A DNA stretch of 64,000 nt from Whalleya microplaca. Its lineage: Eukaryota > Ascomycota > Sordariomycetes > Xylariales > Xylariaceae. The position numbers were made by a program, and so were the translations under genes. The stretch's first letter is position 1; each line of letters starts with the position of its first letter. Below, in pieces: positions 37,710 to 48,727 of this stretch. The DNA lies in NCBI GenBank assembly GCA_022497155.1, contig MU385734.1, positions 496,001-560,000 on the forward strand, read 5' to 3'. The notes under the pieces are model-generated. The model did no database searches, was not told where the DNA came from, and worked only from the letters and a program-made list of their open reading frames with translations.

Positions 37710-39618
37710 ATGCTCCGGTTCCAAGAGTCGCTCCCCCGTTTACCCGTTCCAACCCTCGAAGAGACCGCCGCCCGCTACGTGAAGAGCTTACACCCTCTGC
37801 TAAGCCCCGAAGAGTATGCCGCAAGCAAGAAAGCTGTCGAAGAGTTCATCAAGCCCGGCGGCGTAGGCCGGAAACTGCAGGAGAAGCTGGTCGCAAAGCG
37901 GGAAGACCCGGAGACCAAGAACTGGCTCTACGAGTGGTGGAATGAGGCGGCGTACCTGGGCTATCGAGACCCCGTCGTCCCCTATGTCAGCTACTTCTAT
38001 TCGCACCGTGACGACCGCCGGCGGCGCAATCCTGCGAAGCGAGCCGCGGCTCTGACGACCGCCGCGCTCGAGTTCAAGAGGCAGGTAGATACCGGCACTC
38101 TGGAGCCCGAGTATATGAAGAAGCTCCCGATTTGCATGGACAGCTACAAGTGGATGTTCAACGCCAGCCGATTCCCCAACAAGCCCTCGGATTACTCCGC
38201 TAAATTTGACCCTAAGGATCACAAGCACATCATCGCTATCCGGAAGAACCAGTTCTTCAAGATCGAGCATGAAGTGAACGGACAGCAACTGAATACGACT
38301 GAACTCGAGGCGCAATTTGCGCGGGTCTACGAGCTTGCGCAGCGAGTTCCTGCTGTGGGCGCGCTCACCTCCGAGAACAGAGACATATGGGCGGATGCGC
38401 GCCAGGTTCTCTTGGATGCTTCGCCTAAGAACGAGGCCGCGCTCGACGCCATTGCAACCGCCTCTTTCCTCGTATGTCTCGACGACGCCGCGCCGGTGAC
38501 CCTCGAGGAGCGCGCGCACCAGTACTGGCACGGCGACGGGCAGAACCGGTGGTACGACAAGCCGCTCGAGTTCATCGTCAACGACAACGGCACGTCGGGG
38601 TTCCTGGGCGAGCACAGCATGATGGACGGCACGCCGACGCACCGGCTGAACGACTTCGTCAACGACGTCATCTTCAACAACAAGCTGGACTTCGGCAACC
38701 CGTCCGTGCGGTCCAACCTGCCCGACCCCGTCGCCGTCGACTTCGTCGTCACCCCCGAGGTGCAGGCCGAGATCGACCGCGCCGTCCGCGACTTCGCCGC
38801 CGTCATCGGCCGCCACGAGCTCGCCGTCCAGGCCTACCAGGGCTACGGCAAGGGCCTGATCAAGAAGTTCCGCTGCTCGCCCGACGCCTACGTGCAGCTC
38901 GTCATCCAGCTCGCCTACCACAAGATGTACGGCAAGAACCGCCCCACGTACGAGTCGGCCGCGACGCGGCGCTTCCAGCTCGGGCGCACGGAGACGTGCC
39001 GCAGCGTGTCGGACGAGAGCGTGGCGTTCTGCGCCGCGATGGCGGATCCCGCGAGCTCGGACGAGGCCAGGCGCGTCAAGCTGTTCCGCGCCGCCGTCGC
39101 CGCCCACATCGAGTACATCGGCGCCGCGTCCGAGGGCAAGGGCGTCGACCGCCACCTGTTCGGGCTCAAGAAGCTGCTTAGCCCGGGCGAGGAGCTGCCC
39201 GCGATCTACGCCGACCCGGCCTACGGGTACAGCAGCTCCTGGTACCTGTCGACGAGCCAGCTGAGCTCGGAGTTCTTCAATGGGTATGGCTGGAGCCAGG
39301 TCATTGATGCCGGGTTCGGCATTGCGTATATGATTAATGAGAACAGGTAAGAGAACCTACCCTTTCTTCCCTATCCCCTTGACCCCTCTCTTTGCTTCAT
39401 AAAAACGGCTTTGCTGTGGTTGCCCTTGCGTGAGGGAGAAAATGAATAAACGAATCAATGAAATTTGTGCTAACAACGCCCGTCTCACCAGCCTCAACTT
39501 CAACATCGTCTCCAAGGGCCTCGGCAGCCAGAAGATGAGCTACTACCTCAACGAGGCGGCCGGCGATATCCGCGACCTGCTGCTGCCCACGCTGGAGGCG
39601 CCCAAGGCGAAGCTGTAA
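37710..39618 (+). CDS. Carnitine O-acetyltransferase, peroxisomal (AcuJ/Cat2 type)
   Basis: Transfers acetyl groups between CoA and carnitine so that acetyl units can leave peroxisomes and enter mitochondria. Proposed exons: 37710-39346 and 39492-39618, giving 587 residues. The N-terminus LPRLPVPTLEETAARY is the standard choline/carnitine acyltransferase start. The catalytic histidine is H302 in GEHSMMDGTPT. The CoA/carnitine-binding blocks around GYGKGLIKK and RTETCRSVS are present, as is the C-terminal SSWYLSTSQLSSEFFNGYGW block. The last three residues are AKL, a peroxisomal targeting signal type 1, as in Aspergillus AcuJ and yeast Cat2; cytosolic FacC-type enzymes lack it. No mitochondrial presequence is seen at this start, though an alternative upstream exon could supply one. 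Third-position GC rises abruptly at about 38465. Confidence 0.95.
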
Positions 39619-40440
39619 ATATATATATGTATATATATAGAAGAGAAAAAGGGGAAAGCTTTCTCACACCAGCTTCGTGAGTGCGCTTGCGTTCATCCAT
39701 CTGTCTGTCTGTCTAGATTAGATATGTGTCCTGGATATACTGGCGGTGAAATACATCTACTCGTGAGATCTATTTATTTGGGGGTCGGGAGAGACGAGGA
39801 GGCATGTTTGGTCGGGGTCACATGGATCGTCGTCGAAGCGCAAGTTCCTGGAGGTTTCTCATCGTTGTCTAGACTCCTAGGTTTTAGAGCATCTCATCGG
39901 AGTTTGGATGTATGTTAGTTAACTCATAACTCATAACAATAAATAAAAATCCACTGCCAATATCACCGTCATCTTTTTTTTTCTTTTCCTGTCTTGAAAT
40001 TTCTTTGAAGACTGGAAGAATGCTTGAATTGATATGATGTGCGACATGGGGATGTTATCTAAGCAATACAAAAACCACAACCGCAGAGAAGTACACCACA
40101 CCACACCACACCACACCAGCACCACACATACCTCGGCGATCCTGTCGTTTGTTTGAAACCACGCCCGCTGGTTCCCGTACACAGACAGTAGCCCATACAC
40201 ATCACATACGTACCCGCCTACCTGCCTACTACCTCCCTTCCTCCCTCCTACCACCGTTCTTTTAGGCCGGCCCGACACTCTCCCGACTGGTTCCTACACT
40301 CACTCACTCACTCACTCCACTGCCCGCCACGTCGACGGGTGGCCTATTATATTTACACTGGGAAGAATCGGGGCCCCTATCCTCTCCACCCCTTTCTCTC
40401 CCTGCCAACCACTCGTAAGTGAACACAAACACACGGACAC
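39619..40440. other. Convergent 3' spacer with simple repeats
   Basis: Lies between the acetyltransferase (+) and CAP (-) genes. An AT dinucleotide tract sits right at the acetyltransferase stop. A (CCACA)n repeat lies at about 40094-40118 and a (CACT)n run at about 40299-40318. No gene seen. Confidence 0.65.
40094..40118. repeat. (CCACA)n short tandem repeat
   Basis: Five units of the pentanucleotide in the convergent spacer. Simple expansion, no function inferred. Confidence 0.85.
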
Positions 40441-42351
40441 TTAACCGGCGTGGTCAACAATCTCATTAACCATCTCGCCCCTCCCCTCATCATAATACGA
40501 GCAGATCTGGCCCGGCAGCGGCAGTTCCACATAGTCCTCCTCGGGGCCCTTAATAACATTGACGTTAATCCCCGCGGACTTAGACGCGTAGACGCGCGTG
40601 GCCGTGCTCTCCTTGCTGAGGTAGACCTGGGCGCCGTCGAGCTGGTCGAGCATGATGGTGGGCAGGTAGCCGAGGACCTGCAGCGCGAAGTTGGACGACT
40701 TGACCACGTCGACCGTGGAGACGAGCGAGTCGACGACCAGCGACAGGCGCGCCGTGTTCTCGATCGTCACCGCGTTCGCCTTGCCCTTGATGATTATCGT
40801 GGTTTGGGAGCAGCGGCTGATCAGGATCGAGTGCGACATTGACGCCTCGATCTCGATCGGCTCGTGGTGCTTGTCGAAGTTTTCCTGTGGCGCGGGTGTT
40901 AGTATGTATATATGTAGTGTATTGAACTATGCTTGAAAGAAATGAGAGTATCTTACGATTGTCCACTTGTTCCCATCGAGCTCCTTCTTCGGCGGCTTCT
41001 TAAGCCGCATGCTCTCGGGCTTGGGCTTCTTGCCCGGCGCGGGACTCTTCCCCCGGCCCGCGGAGTCGCCGTTGGAGACGACGGATCCTGCTCTCAACGA
41101 CGGGTTCTTATGGGTCATCTCGGATCGGTCGACCTTCCTCAGGCCCTTCGTCACATCCTCGCCCTTGTTGATCTCGCTGAATACTGCTCCTAGGCCTCCA
41201 TCGGCCTTGGCAGGCGCAGATTCGTCTTTGATCTTCAGGACCGGTGGCGGGCCTGGAGGCGGCGGTGGCGGGGGAGCGCCGCCAGCAGCAGGTGGAGGAG
41301 GTGGTGGTGCGGCGGCAGAAGTGGTCGAGTCAACAGCTATGGTCTTTGCAACGTCGGCTGCCGGCTGGCCCTTCGGATTCCAGGGGATGCCGTTGGGGAA
41401 GTACTGTTTTACGTATTCGGCCAGGTCGCGGAACAGTTGGTAGAAAGATTGGATCCATTCGACTTGATCGGGTTCCCTAGGTATTTAAGTCAGCATTGGA
41501 TTTTGTCGTCCGAAAAGCTGCGTAGCCATACTTATCCTTGAAGTCCTTCAGGACCCGGTTTCCAAAGAACTGCGCAGAACCCAGAGATTCGTCAACGTGC
41601 CTGAATGGCTTGGTGTCCACGGTAACCCAGGCCAGGACCATGATGCCCTCGGCCACGGCGCTCAGCTGGGAGAAGACCTTGGAACCGCGGTTGGATTCCT
41701 TGATGCTGCCGACGTCCATGAGCGCCTCGTTGATGGGTCTCAGGAGCTCCTGGTAGATGGCCATCTCGGGACCGCTTATATCCGGCTTCTTGGCCTTAGT
41801 AGATATCAACAGGAACCTGCGCTGCTGCTTGAAGCCTTCCAGGACCTTCGCAGCCTGGTCTGCGATCAGCCCGCCCAACTTGTTGCTTGCCTTCACATAT
41901 TTGTCGACGGATTGGCTGACGAAATTGTCGAACTCTTCAATTGACTCAGGTAAGGGATCCTCGGGCGTCTGTTTCGGCGCGGGAGGGGCGGGAGGAGCTC
42001 GAGTTCCATTTTGTAGTGACGATGACACGGGGCTGGCAGTGCTGGTCAAGGCAGCGGGTGTCGCGATGGTTGTGGACAGGGCTGGGACGGCTTGGGGCAA
42101 TTCTATGGTCGAGGAAGCGATGTCCTCCAGCCTCGTGGTGGCAGCTTCGAGCCTGGCTATCAAGTTAGACGACTGATGCTTACGGCCGGGAGAGAGCAGG
42201 ATGATAGGCATGATGTCGAGCAACATGGGAATGGCGATGTGGCATTCTATGCGGCATTCTATGCAACAGTCTATGGCTTGATAGACTTGAGGGACGATTC
42301 GACATACCGCTTTATCAGGGTCACCAGGTTATGCATGTTATTCTGCGCCAT
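40441..42351 (-). CDS. SRV2: Adenylyl cyclase-associated protein (CAP/Srv2)
   Basis: Links Ras-stimulated adenylyl cyclase to the actin cytoskeleton and recycles ADP-actin from cofilin; it acts in the cytoplasm at cortical actin. Proposed minus-strand exons: 42351-42308, 42152-41532, 41476-40957, 40884-40441, giving 542 residues. The N-terminal coil MHNLVTLIKRLEAATTRLED is the cyclase-binding signature (RLEAATxRLED). The helical CAP-N domain follows to about residue 220-260, then proline-rich actin/SH3-binding tracts at about 276-300, a WH2-like basic region, and the C-terminal CARP beta-helix domain (from about 382) with MSHSILISRCSQTTIIIKGKAN. The end fits the family (PLPGQICSYYDEG). The first intron (155 bp) splits the signature just after the Arg codon begins, a position that fits only one acceptor. 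All joins keep frame. Confidence 0.95.
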
Positions 42352-43969
42352 CTCGGCAGGTGCAACTCCAACGGTCGCGATGGAAAATAGACGGCGAGGT
42401 CGATGTTGATAATAGGGTTAGGTACAGTTTGGTAATATTCGAAGCGTCCTTCAATCTTCAATCTTCAATCAGGGGAAAGGGACAGGGGACGGAGAAGGCG
42501 AGTCCCACGAGAACAACAACAAAGACAGACTCCAGAGTAGATAGCAATGATTGTGTGAAAACCCCAATAATGTTGTATGAAGGCTGAGAGGCACGAGAGT
42601 TGAAACAAGCGACGGTCTATTGCTGTACGAAAGCTGATGCCTAGCAATGTGAATAAAAAAAAAGGATGAAGCCAAACGATGACGAAGCACGGGCTCCGAG
42701 GCAGAATTTCACTGTCACCGTCAGACAATTCAATTCAATCCAGTTCAGTCAGGTTCAGTTCAATTGCATAAGGTACTTGCTCAGTGCATGCAAAATATGT
42801 GAGTTACGTGGGTACCGTCTCCAATCGATTAGATCAGAGAGTACATATGTACATACATACATACAGAATACCCCTGCGTCCAAGCTCCCAGCATCAGCTA
42901 AGGCTAACCTCATTACCGTACCATACCTGCCATACCTCGGGAGGTCCAGGGGTGAGCTTTTAGGTACATGCAGTACATATGTACTTACACTTTACAGTTC
43001 GATGTTTCTTAGTCGCTACAAAACAACCCATACGGATGAAACAATTCTATTAGACATATTGTATACAAGACATAAGAATATATATATTAGAGCTATTTAC
43101 AATATTACTCAAGTAATTTCACTACAAGAATCTTTTAATTATTTTCATATTTCCCAAGACTGTGATTTATAAATTCCATATGTACAGTTTACATACGTAC
43201 GTACATATGTACGTACGTATGTAGATTGAAGTGATTGGCTTTCTTTGACGTCTGCTCTGCAGCTGTCCCAGTGCCCTAGTGCAGCCCCTAGCGCCATGAT
43301 TGGCAGCCTGAAACGTTAAATCGGAGCCACGGCGAAACTTGTAACCATCTGCCAGCACACAGAGCCAGGCCTGCCAGGCTCCAGGGCTCTCCAGGGCTCC
43401 AGGGCTGGGGATACCTGATGTTAGGCGTCCCATCCAAAACGTCCCTGAACAAAGCAGAGGTTGCAGCATCGACCGCAGCATACTCCGTACTAATAACGAA
43501 CTCCTACCTATCATCCATCAAACCCATCAACCCATCAACCCACCAAACCATCAACCTTATAATAATTAAGTTCCAAGTGAACGAACGAACACGCTACATA
43601 GAAAGCCCAGGTTCGCTCACCTTGACGAATTAATAGAAAGGACCTCTACCCACTTACCTATCAATGGCTTATTAGGTATAGCTCAGGCATGAACTTGCCC
43701 CGTCCTGCAGCCTTGTTGTCTCACTGCTTTGCCCTGCTCGCCCTGCGTGCTGCGTGCCCTTGCTGCTGCCCTTCATATCACACATAAAACTGTATGTTTC
43801 TCTACAACGGGAAACTCAACTTGTTGCTCTTGCATAACTCCTCCGAAGGCGGTCTGGGTCCGGGTGTGCTGCGACACCCTGAGAACTCACGCCATACATG
43901 ACACCAAATCGTCGGTCACGAAGTCCTGAAGTTGAGACTTGAAAAAAAAGAAAGGCTTGAAGTAAGGCC
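42352..43969. other. Divergent promoter region, no supported gene
   Basis: Upstream region shared by the CAP gene (-) and the Mak32-like gene (+). TACATA repeats occur at about 42841-42865, with short CCAGGGCT repeats at about 43379-43407. The open frame at 42666-43172 is low in GC and without a domain. A 34-bp perfect palindrome lies inside and is listed separately. Confidence 0.6.
43190..43223. repeat. Perfect 34-bp palindrome of TACGTA units
   Basis: The sequence reads the same on both strands over 34 bases: a 17-base half (TACATACGTACGTACAT) followed directly by its reverse complement, without spacer. It could extrude as a cruciform or mark expansion of TACG/TACA repeats. It lies about 780 bp upstream of the Mak32-like gene. 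Confidence 0.9.
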
Positions 43970-45646
43970 ATGGATACCCAGCATAGGCCCAAATCTAAGA
44001 GCATGGACGACACTTCTCACGCCATAGACTTTGTCACCTTAGGCATGTTCATCATCGGTATGATACAGTTTCCTTTTTTTGTAGTGAAGGGCATGGCACA
44101 GCACTCGTCGGATAGCTGCCCCTCTATACCTGCTTCATCCAGCTCCAGCTCCCCCCCATTTGGCCCTGTCGATCAGCTCCTTATTAGACTATGAATGATC
44201 GTGAACGGCACAGTGCTGTATAGCCTCTGTCTCCGCAAGCCAGGTCGCTTGACTGTAGCAACACCAAGTGGGATAGCTCATGGGGCAAGACAAATTTTAT
44301 TAAAGGGGGTTTTACATCATTTTTGCTGTTACCCACCTGGCAGCTTGTAGCATCAGTTCTGGGACACAAGCAAGACGCTACATCATACTACCTATGACGA
44401 CGTACGTCACCTCAGTCATAACAGACAGACGCTGACACGCCCCGTCTAAGATGATATTGAATATTTGCCTCCCACGCCGCCAGTGAAGGACATTCTTGGC
44501 GGTGCTGGCACCTATTCCGCCCTCGGTGCACGGCTTTTCTCTCCTCCACCGCTTTCTAGCTCCGTAGGGTGGATCATAGACAAAGGCTCCGACTTCCCGC
44601 CGGCGTTAGAGGAGCTCGTCTCCACATGGCAGACCTCAGCCCTAATCCGGTCCACGCCGGAGCGCCTGACCACGCGCGGCTGGAACGGCTACGACGAGCA
44701 CCAGAACCGGGCGTTCCGGTACCTGACGCCCAAGAAACGGCTTACGGCCGAGGACCTCACCGTGCCCCTGCTGTCCGCGCGGTCCTTCCACCTCATCTGC
44801 TCGCCCAACCGATGTCGTGAGCTCGTGCTCGAGATCAAGGCGCGGCGAAGCGGCCTGTCCACGCCCGACGGCGGCAACCTGCCCAAGCCCATCTTCATCT
44901 GGGAGCCCGTGCCGGACCTCTGCACGCCGGACGAGCTGCTGAACTGCACCAACACGCTCCCGCAGATCGACATCATCAGCCCGAACCACGCCGAGCTCGC
45001 GGGGTTCATGGGCGACTCCGGCCTCGACCCGGACACGGGCGAGATCAGCACCAAGGCCGTCGAGCGCGCCTGCGAGCAGCTCTTGGGGTCCATGCCCCTG
45101 CAGTCCTTCGCCATCGTCGTGCGCGCGGGCGAGAAGGGCTGCTTCCTCGCGCGCAACGGCGGTCGCAAGCGCCACAGCACCAAGGCGCCCCACCCCAAGA
45201 GTACCGGGGGCGGTAACAGCCACAGCCACCGCACCGCCAAGAAGCCCTCGGCCCTGCTCCACGGCGGCCTGCGGCCCGACACCGACATGGAGGCGCTGTT
45301 CGCGGGCCTCCTGCAGGACCCCGAGGGCACCATCGCGCGCGAGGAGATCGAGGTCGACCCCGGCGTCGAGCGGTGGATCCCGGCGTACCACGGCGACGCA
45401 TCGCGGGTCGTGGACCCCACGGGGGGCGGGAACACGTTCCTGGGCGGGTTGGCGGTTGCGCTCGCCAGGGGGAAGAGCCTCGAGGAGGCGGCCGCGTGGG
45501 GCAGCGTCGCGGCGAGTTTCGCGATCGAGCAGGTCGGTGTCCCGGTCCTGGGGCGCGAGGAGGGGGGGAGGGGGAGGGAGACGTGGAACGGGGTCGTGGT
45601 TGAGGAGAGGTTTGAGGAGTTTAAGACGAGGCTTGCTTTTAGCTGA
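43970..45646 (+). CDS. Mak32-like PfkB-family protein
   Basis: Member of the ribokinase/PfkB superfamily closest to yeast Mak32, a protein known for its role in double-stranded RNA virus maintenance; biochemical activity is uncertain. Proposed exons: 43970-44057 and 44451-45646, giving 427 residues. The 393-bp intron is the longest in the window. Exon 1 ends in the family block DFVTLGMFII, which continues in exon 2 as DDIEYLPPTPPVKDILGGAG, a typical Mak32 start. The second PfkB signature reads DPTGGGNTFLGG, with Asn at residue 357 in place of the catalytic Asp of true sugar kinases; Asn here is also usual for Mak32 relatives. A His/Lys/Ser-rich insert lies at about residues 265-300. Coding sequence is very GC-rich in the third position. 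The start has good context (GGCCATGG); a second in-frame Met lies eleven codons on. Confidence 0.88.
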
Positions 45647-46359
45647 TCTTCGGCTGATTTCTGGTCTTTATCTACTTACCTACCTATCTAATTTTGGGGC
45701 TGCTGGGACTGGGGCTGGCTGGGCTCTATGGGGCATTAAAAAATTTATATATATATATATGTGTGTGAGCACATTGGGTTCGGCAATAGACAGTGTCTCG
45801 GGTACAATATAGAACGAAAGAAAGAAAGTATGCGATGGGATGGCATCGATCGATCAACTGTCTCCGGAGGGGCCCAATTCGGTTGAGTGATTGATACGAC
45901 TGGCTGGCTGGCTGGCTAAATGGGTGGGCGCGCACTTACTTGTCTGTGGTCTGTCTGTGTCCCGGATATCATGGCGCGGCTGCTGCTGCCTTGGGAATGA
46001 ACCTTGGGGACTTTGGGGGAGAGAAAGAGAGGAAGAGGAGGGAGGGAGGGAGATTTAATCGATAGAGATTGGAACTATATAATAATATAAGTCTTTGAGC
46101 GCTAGATGGCTGCTTTATTTGGGATTACTATGAGTGAGCTTTGAGAAGGGTCATATATTTGGGGCGTAGTGGATAGGATGGTGTTGTTGCTGTGTGGTGT
46201 GGATTGAGTGGTGGTGAGATACTCACATCTAGAGTTGAGTAAACGTCTACAGCAGGGGACTCTGTAAGGAAGAATAGAATAATATCCTAGAATTGTAGAG
46301 AGAAGCAGTGTGTTGTGACATGTATATCCCAGCAGCATCTTCCAGTATAAACAAACAAA
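45647..46359. other. Intergenic with simple repeats
   Basis: Trailer of the Mak32-like gene with an AT then GT dinucleotide tract at about 45743-45770, a (GGCT)n run at about 45899-45916, and a purine-rich run at 46015-46055. No gene seen. Confidence 0.65.
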
Positions 46360-46727
46360 TCAACCATCCATTGTGTTCATCCGTGAGTCAACCGAGTCAG
46401 ATTCCACAGACTCATCGTCCTGTTCTTCGTCCAGTTGGAGTGACTGGAGCTTTTCATTGTGCTCGTCAATCTCGCGGACTAATCCGAGCTTGAGGTTGCT
46501 AAGGAATTTTTCTTTCCTTCAAGGGACTCCAATTCCGAATGGCGGTTTAATTGAACTGCTTGTTCCAAAGCGACGTTGCGGAGGGATTTTTGAAACATAT
46601 TCTCGCCGTTCTCGATGATATAGAAGGTAGATTCCCTCCCGTATCCTTCCGAATGCGTGATTTCGAGTTGGCCGTTGACCTGTCTGATCAGAAGGTCGTC
46701 GGTGAGAGAGAGCCAGTCGTGATTTAC
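46360..46727 (-). pseudogene. Frameshifted remnant of an uncharacterised gene
   Basis: Read on the minus strand, two adjacent frames both look coding. The upstream part (46727 to about 46513) reads VNHDWLSLTDDLL... and ends in ELESLEG. The downstream part (from 46512 to a stop at 46362-46360) reads EKFLSNLKLGLVREIDEHN, then an acidic Ser/Asp-rich tail. They are offset by one base at about 46512, in a GGAAAGAAAAATTCC stretch, with a stop 14 codons on in the first frame. The left border at 46728 is CTA on the plus strand (TAG on the minus), so it may be an exon behind an acceptor. No start codon is found in frame. I do not recognise the family. Either a decayed gene or a single-base sequence error in a live one. 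Confidence 0.45.
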
Positions 46728-48727
46728 CTACATATAGTACAAGGCATCCTGAAGCATTATGTATATATAGCAAGGCCACCCGCCACTCTTGAATAGCTGA
46801 CCCTTAACCTAGTCAACCAGGCCCGAGGTCTCATTGACCCTGTACTTTAAGGTCCCTTGAGCCCAACTTGCCAGCTTCGGGTAGAACGAGACTGTGAACG
46901 CATATAGGTACACTGTACTAATCTGTATTAATGATATCGACTCATCACCTTCCGTGTTGGAAGATTATGAACTGTTAACTCTGGTAAACAACAAGTGCTA
47001 CGTACGCAGATTCGCTGGGACCCTCATCATTGCCAGGTTATTGCAATTACACCAGGATGACCACTCGGATGTCAAGGGCGACAAGGGCGGTAAGGAGGGC
47101 GAGGAGGGCGAGGAGGGCGAGGATGACGAGGATGGTAAGGATAGCTTATATCTAACTGTACTAGTTCTGAATAACTATGATAAATTCTTTGGGACACCGA
47201 TATGGAATGTGGGAATGTTCCCTTCGAAGATTCCAGGCCTCGGAGTTTATATATGTTGATGTATCATTGCTGTTCTGTGGAATTACTGGAAAGCCTATTA
47301 TCATGTCCAATTTACACATCATACCAGAATATGGCTGGTCCGAGAACTAGCTGATGGCTATTTATTTAGGGACTATTTATTTTTAGCAAAATTAAACGAG
47401 TAATTGTTATACTTGCCAGTGCGTGGCGCGAGGAGTGCCTCTATTCAAATCTCATACGCTTCATGCTCTGCTCATTACGACGACGGGATACGCCCTCCTT
47501 AGAGACTGGGTTCGCGCAGGCATCCGCATGCTCTCCCCACCTCCGCCTGCTCGTCAACCGATCAAATGCCTCAGAAATAAGAGATAAAAATGTTGGCAGC
47601 CTAGCACTTCTATCTCTGATATATGGTGATAGCTCCTTTTCCTTTTGGTACTCTTCTTCCATCTACCTGGCAGAATTCCAACTTTCTCCTATTCCTCAAC
47701 TCGTTCTATATCCTTTCCCATACGCTGGGTTGCAACTCAGCCGCCTCCTAGTAGAAGCTGCCAAACAATAGACTACATATACAAAATGTACACTGTATTG
47801 TTCTACTGGCCTTCATACACCTATACACACGCCGACGCATCTCACGCTAACACCTAGAAAGTCTACAGGTATCTACCTACCTGCTAAGGCAATTGGCTTG
47901 TAGCTGAATCCCGTATGTATACGAGCCAAGCTTGACTTCGATGGTTTGTGATTGTTGTAAGGTGGAGGAGGTAGGTATTATCGGGATGAGCTCCTTCTGA
48001 ATACACTTAAGTAGTCTCGCGGTCGTATATAGCTAGGTATGTAATACTGTTGCTGGATGCCTTACATTGAGTATGGACTTTGGTGCTTGGTTCCCTTCTA
48101 TACTAGGTCGAGATAGCGGAGACTATCTCCATTCATTTCAATATGTGAAGTTAGCTGTACGCTGCTATATGTCGATGTAATAGGTCTGGTATAGAAAAGC
48201 TCTGACAGAGCAAGTTCAAACCACGATGTCTTCTAAGTAGAATATATCCCCAGCATTCTCAACACAACAACTCATCCTCATAGCTTAGATATATAGCCAA
48301 GTCCACAGGGGACATGCATTAGGGTATTATTCTCATTCAGCAGACAAAACAACAGAAATTGTGAGAATTTTAGTTATCATTACTATGCATATAAACGCCA
48401 CCACCACTCTACTAAGTTCCGAACCATACATAGGTAGAGGCTTCCGCAACCTGTATATTTCGTGGCAGCCTTGATCATTCGTTCCGTCTTGTCTTGTCTT
48501 GTCCTGTCCCATGTGAACGCATGCATCCCCGACTCTTACTTGGTGGCGTAATTGCCGGCGATACTCCCCTTTTTTTTCCGACATCGACTTATGTATTCGG
48601 ACTGGATACACTTGGAGCTTTCAGGTTCCGTTCTCCCGTATCCCGTGCGATAAATACCACTAGCTTGTTCTTGTTGTCGTTGTCGCTGTTGTTACTTTGC
48701 CAATCAATGTCTGTCTATCCGCCCGGT
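46728..48727. other. Intergenic, possible further relic sequence
   Basis: A plus-strand open frame at about 46894-47259 contains a 9-base repeat (GAGGGCGAG units at about 47095-47125) encoding an acidic run, but has no ATG. The rest is AT-rich. The region 48330-48727 is the trailer of the GLO3-like gene. Confidence 0.45.
47441..47662 (-). CDS. Short hypothetical open frame, possibly part of the 46.4 kb relic
   Basis: A 73-residue frame starting with ATG and rich in charged residues (MEEEYQKEKELSPYIRDRSA at its start, SRRRNEQSMKRMRFE at its end). The amino-acid mix resembles real protein more than spacer, and it lies on the same strand about 700 bases upstream of the frameshifted relic, so both could be pieces of one eroded gene. 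No domain was recognised and no splice path joins them convincingly. Confidence 0.2.
   Translation of the reverse strand: MEEEYQKEKELSPYIRDRSARLPTFLSLISEAFDRLTSRRRWGEHADACANPVSKEGVSRRRNEQSMKRMRFE

Noticed and set aside
37800..39155. 451-residue open frame antisense to the acetyltransferase
   Set aside because: It mirrors the GC-ending codons of the real gene, which removes stops on the other strand; its composition is Val/Leu/Arg/Asp-rich and no domain is seen.
44642..45435. Two antisense frames of about 250 residues over the Mak32-like gene
   Set aside because: Shadow of extreme third-position GC in the sense gene; the sense protein has clear family motifs.
46894..47259. 121-residue plus-strand frame with an acidic repeat
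   Set aside because: No ATG opens it and the coding look comes mainly from a 9-base repeat; retained only as a note in the spacer entry.
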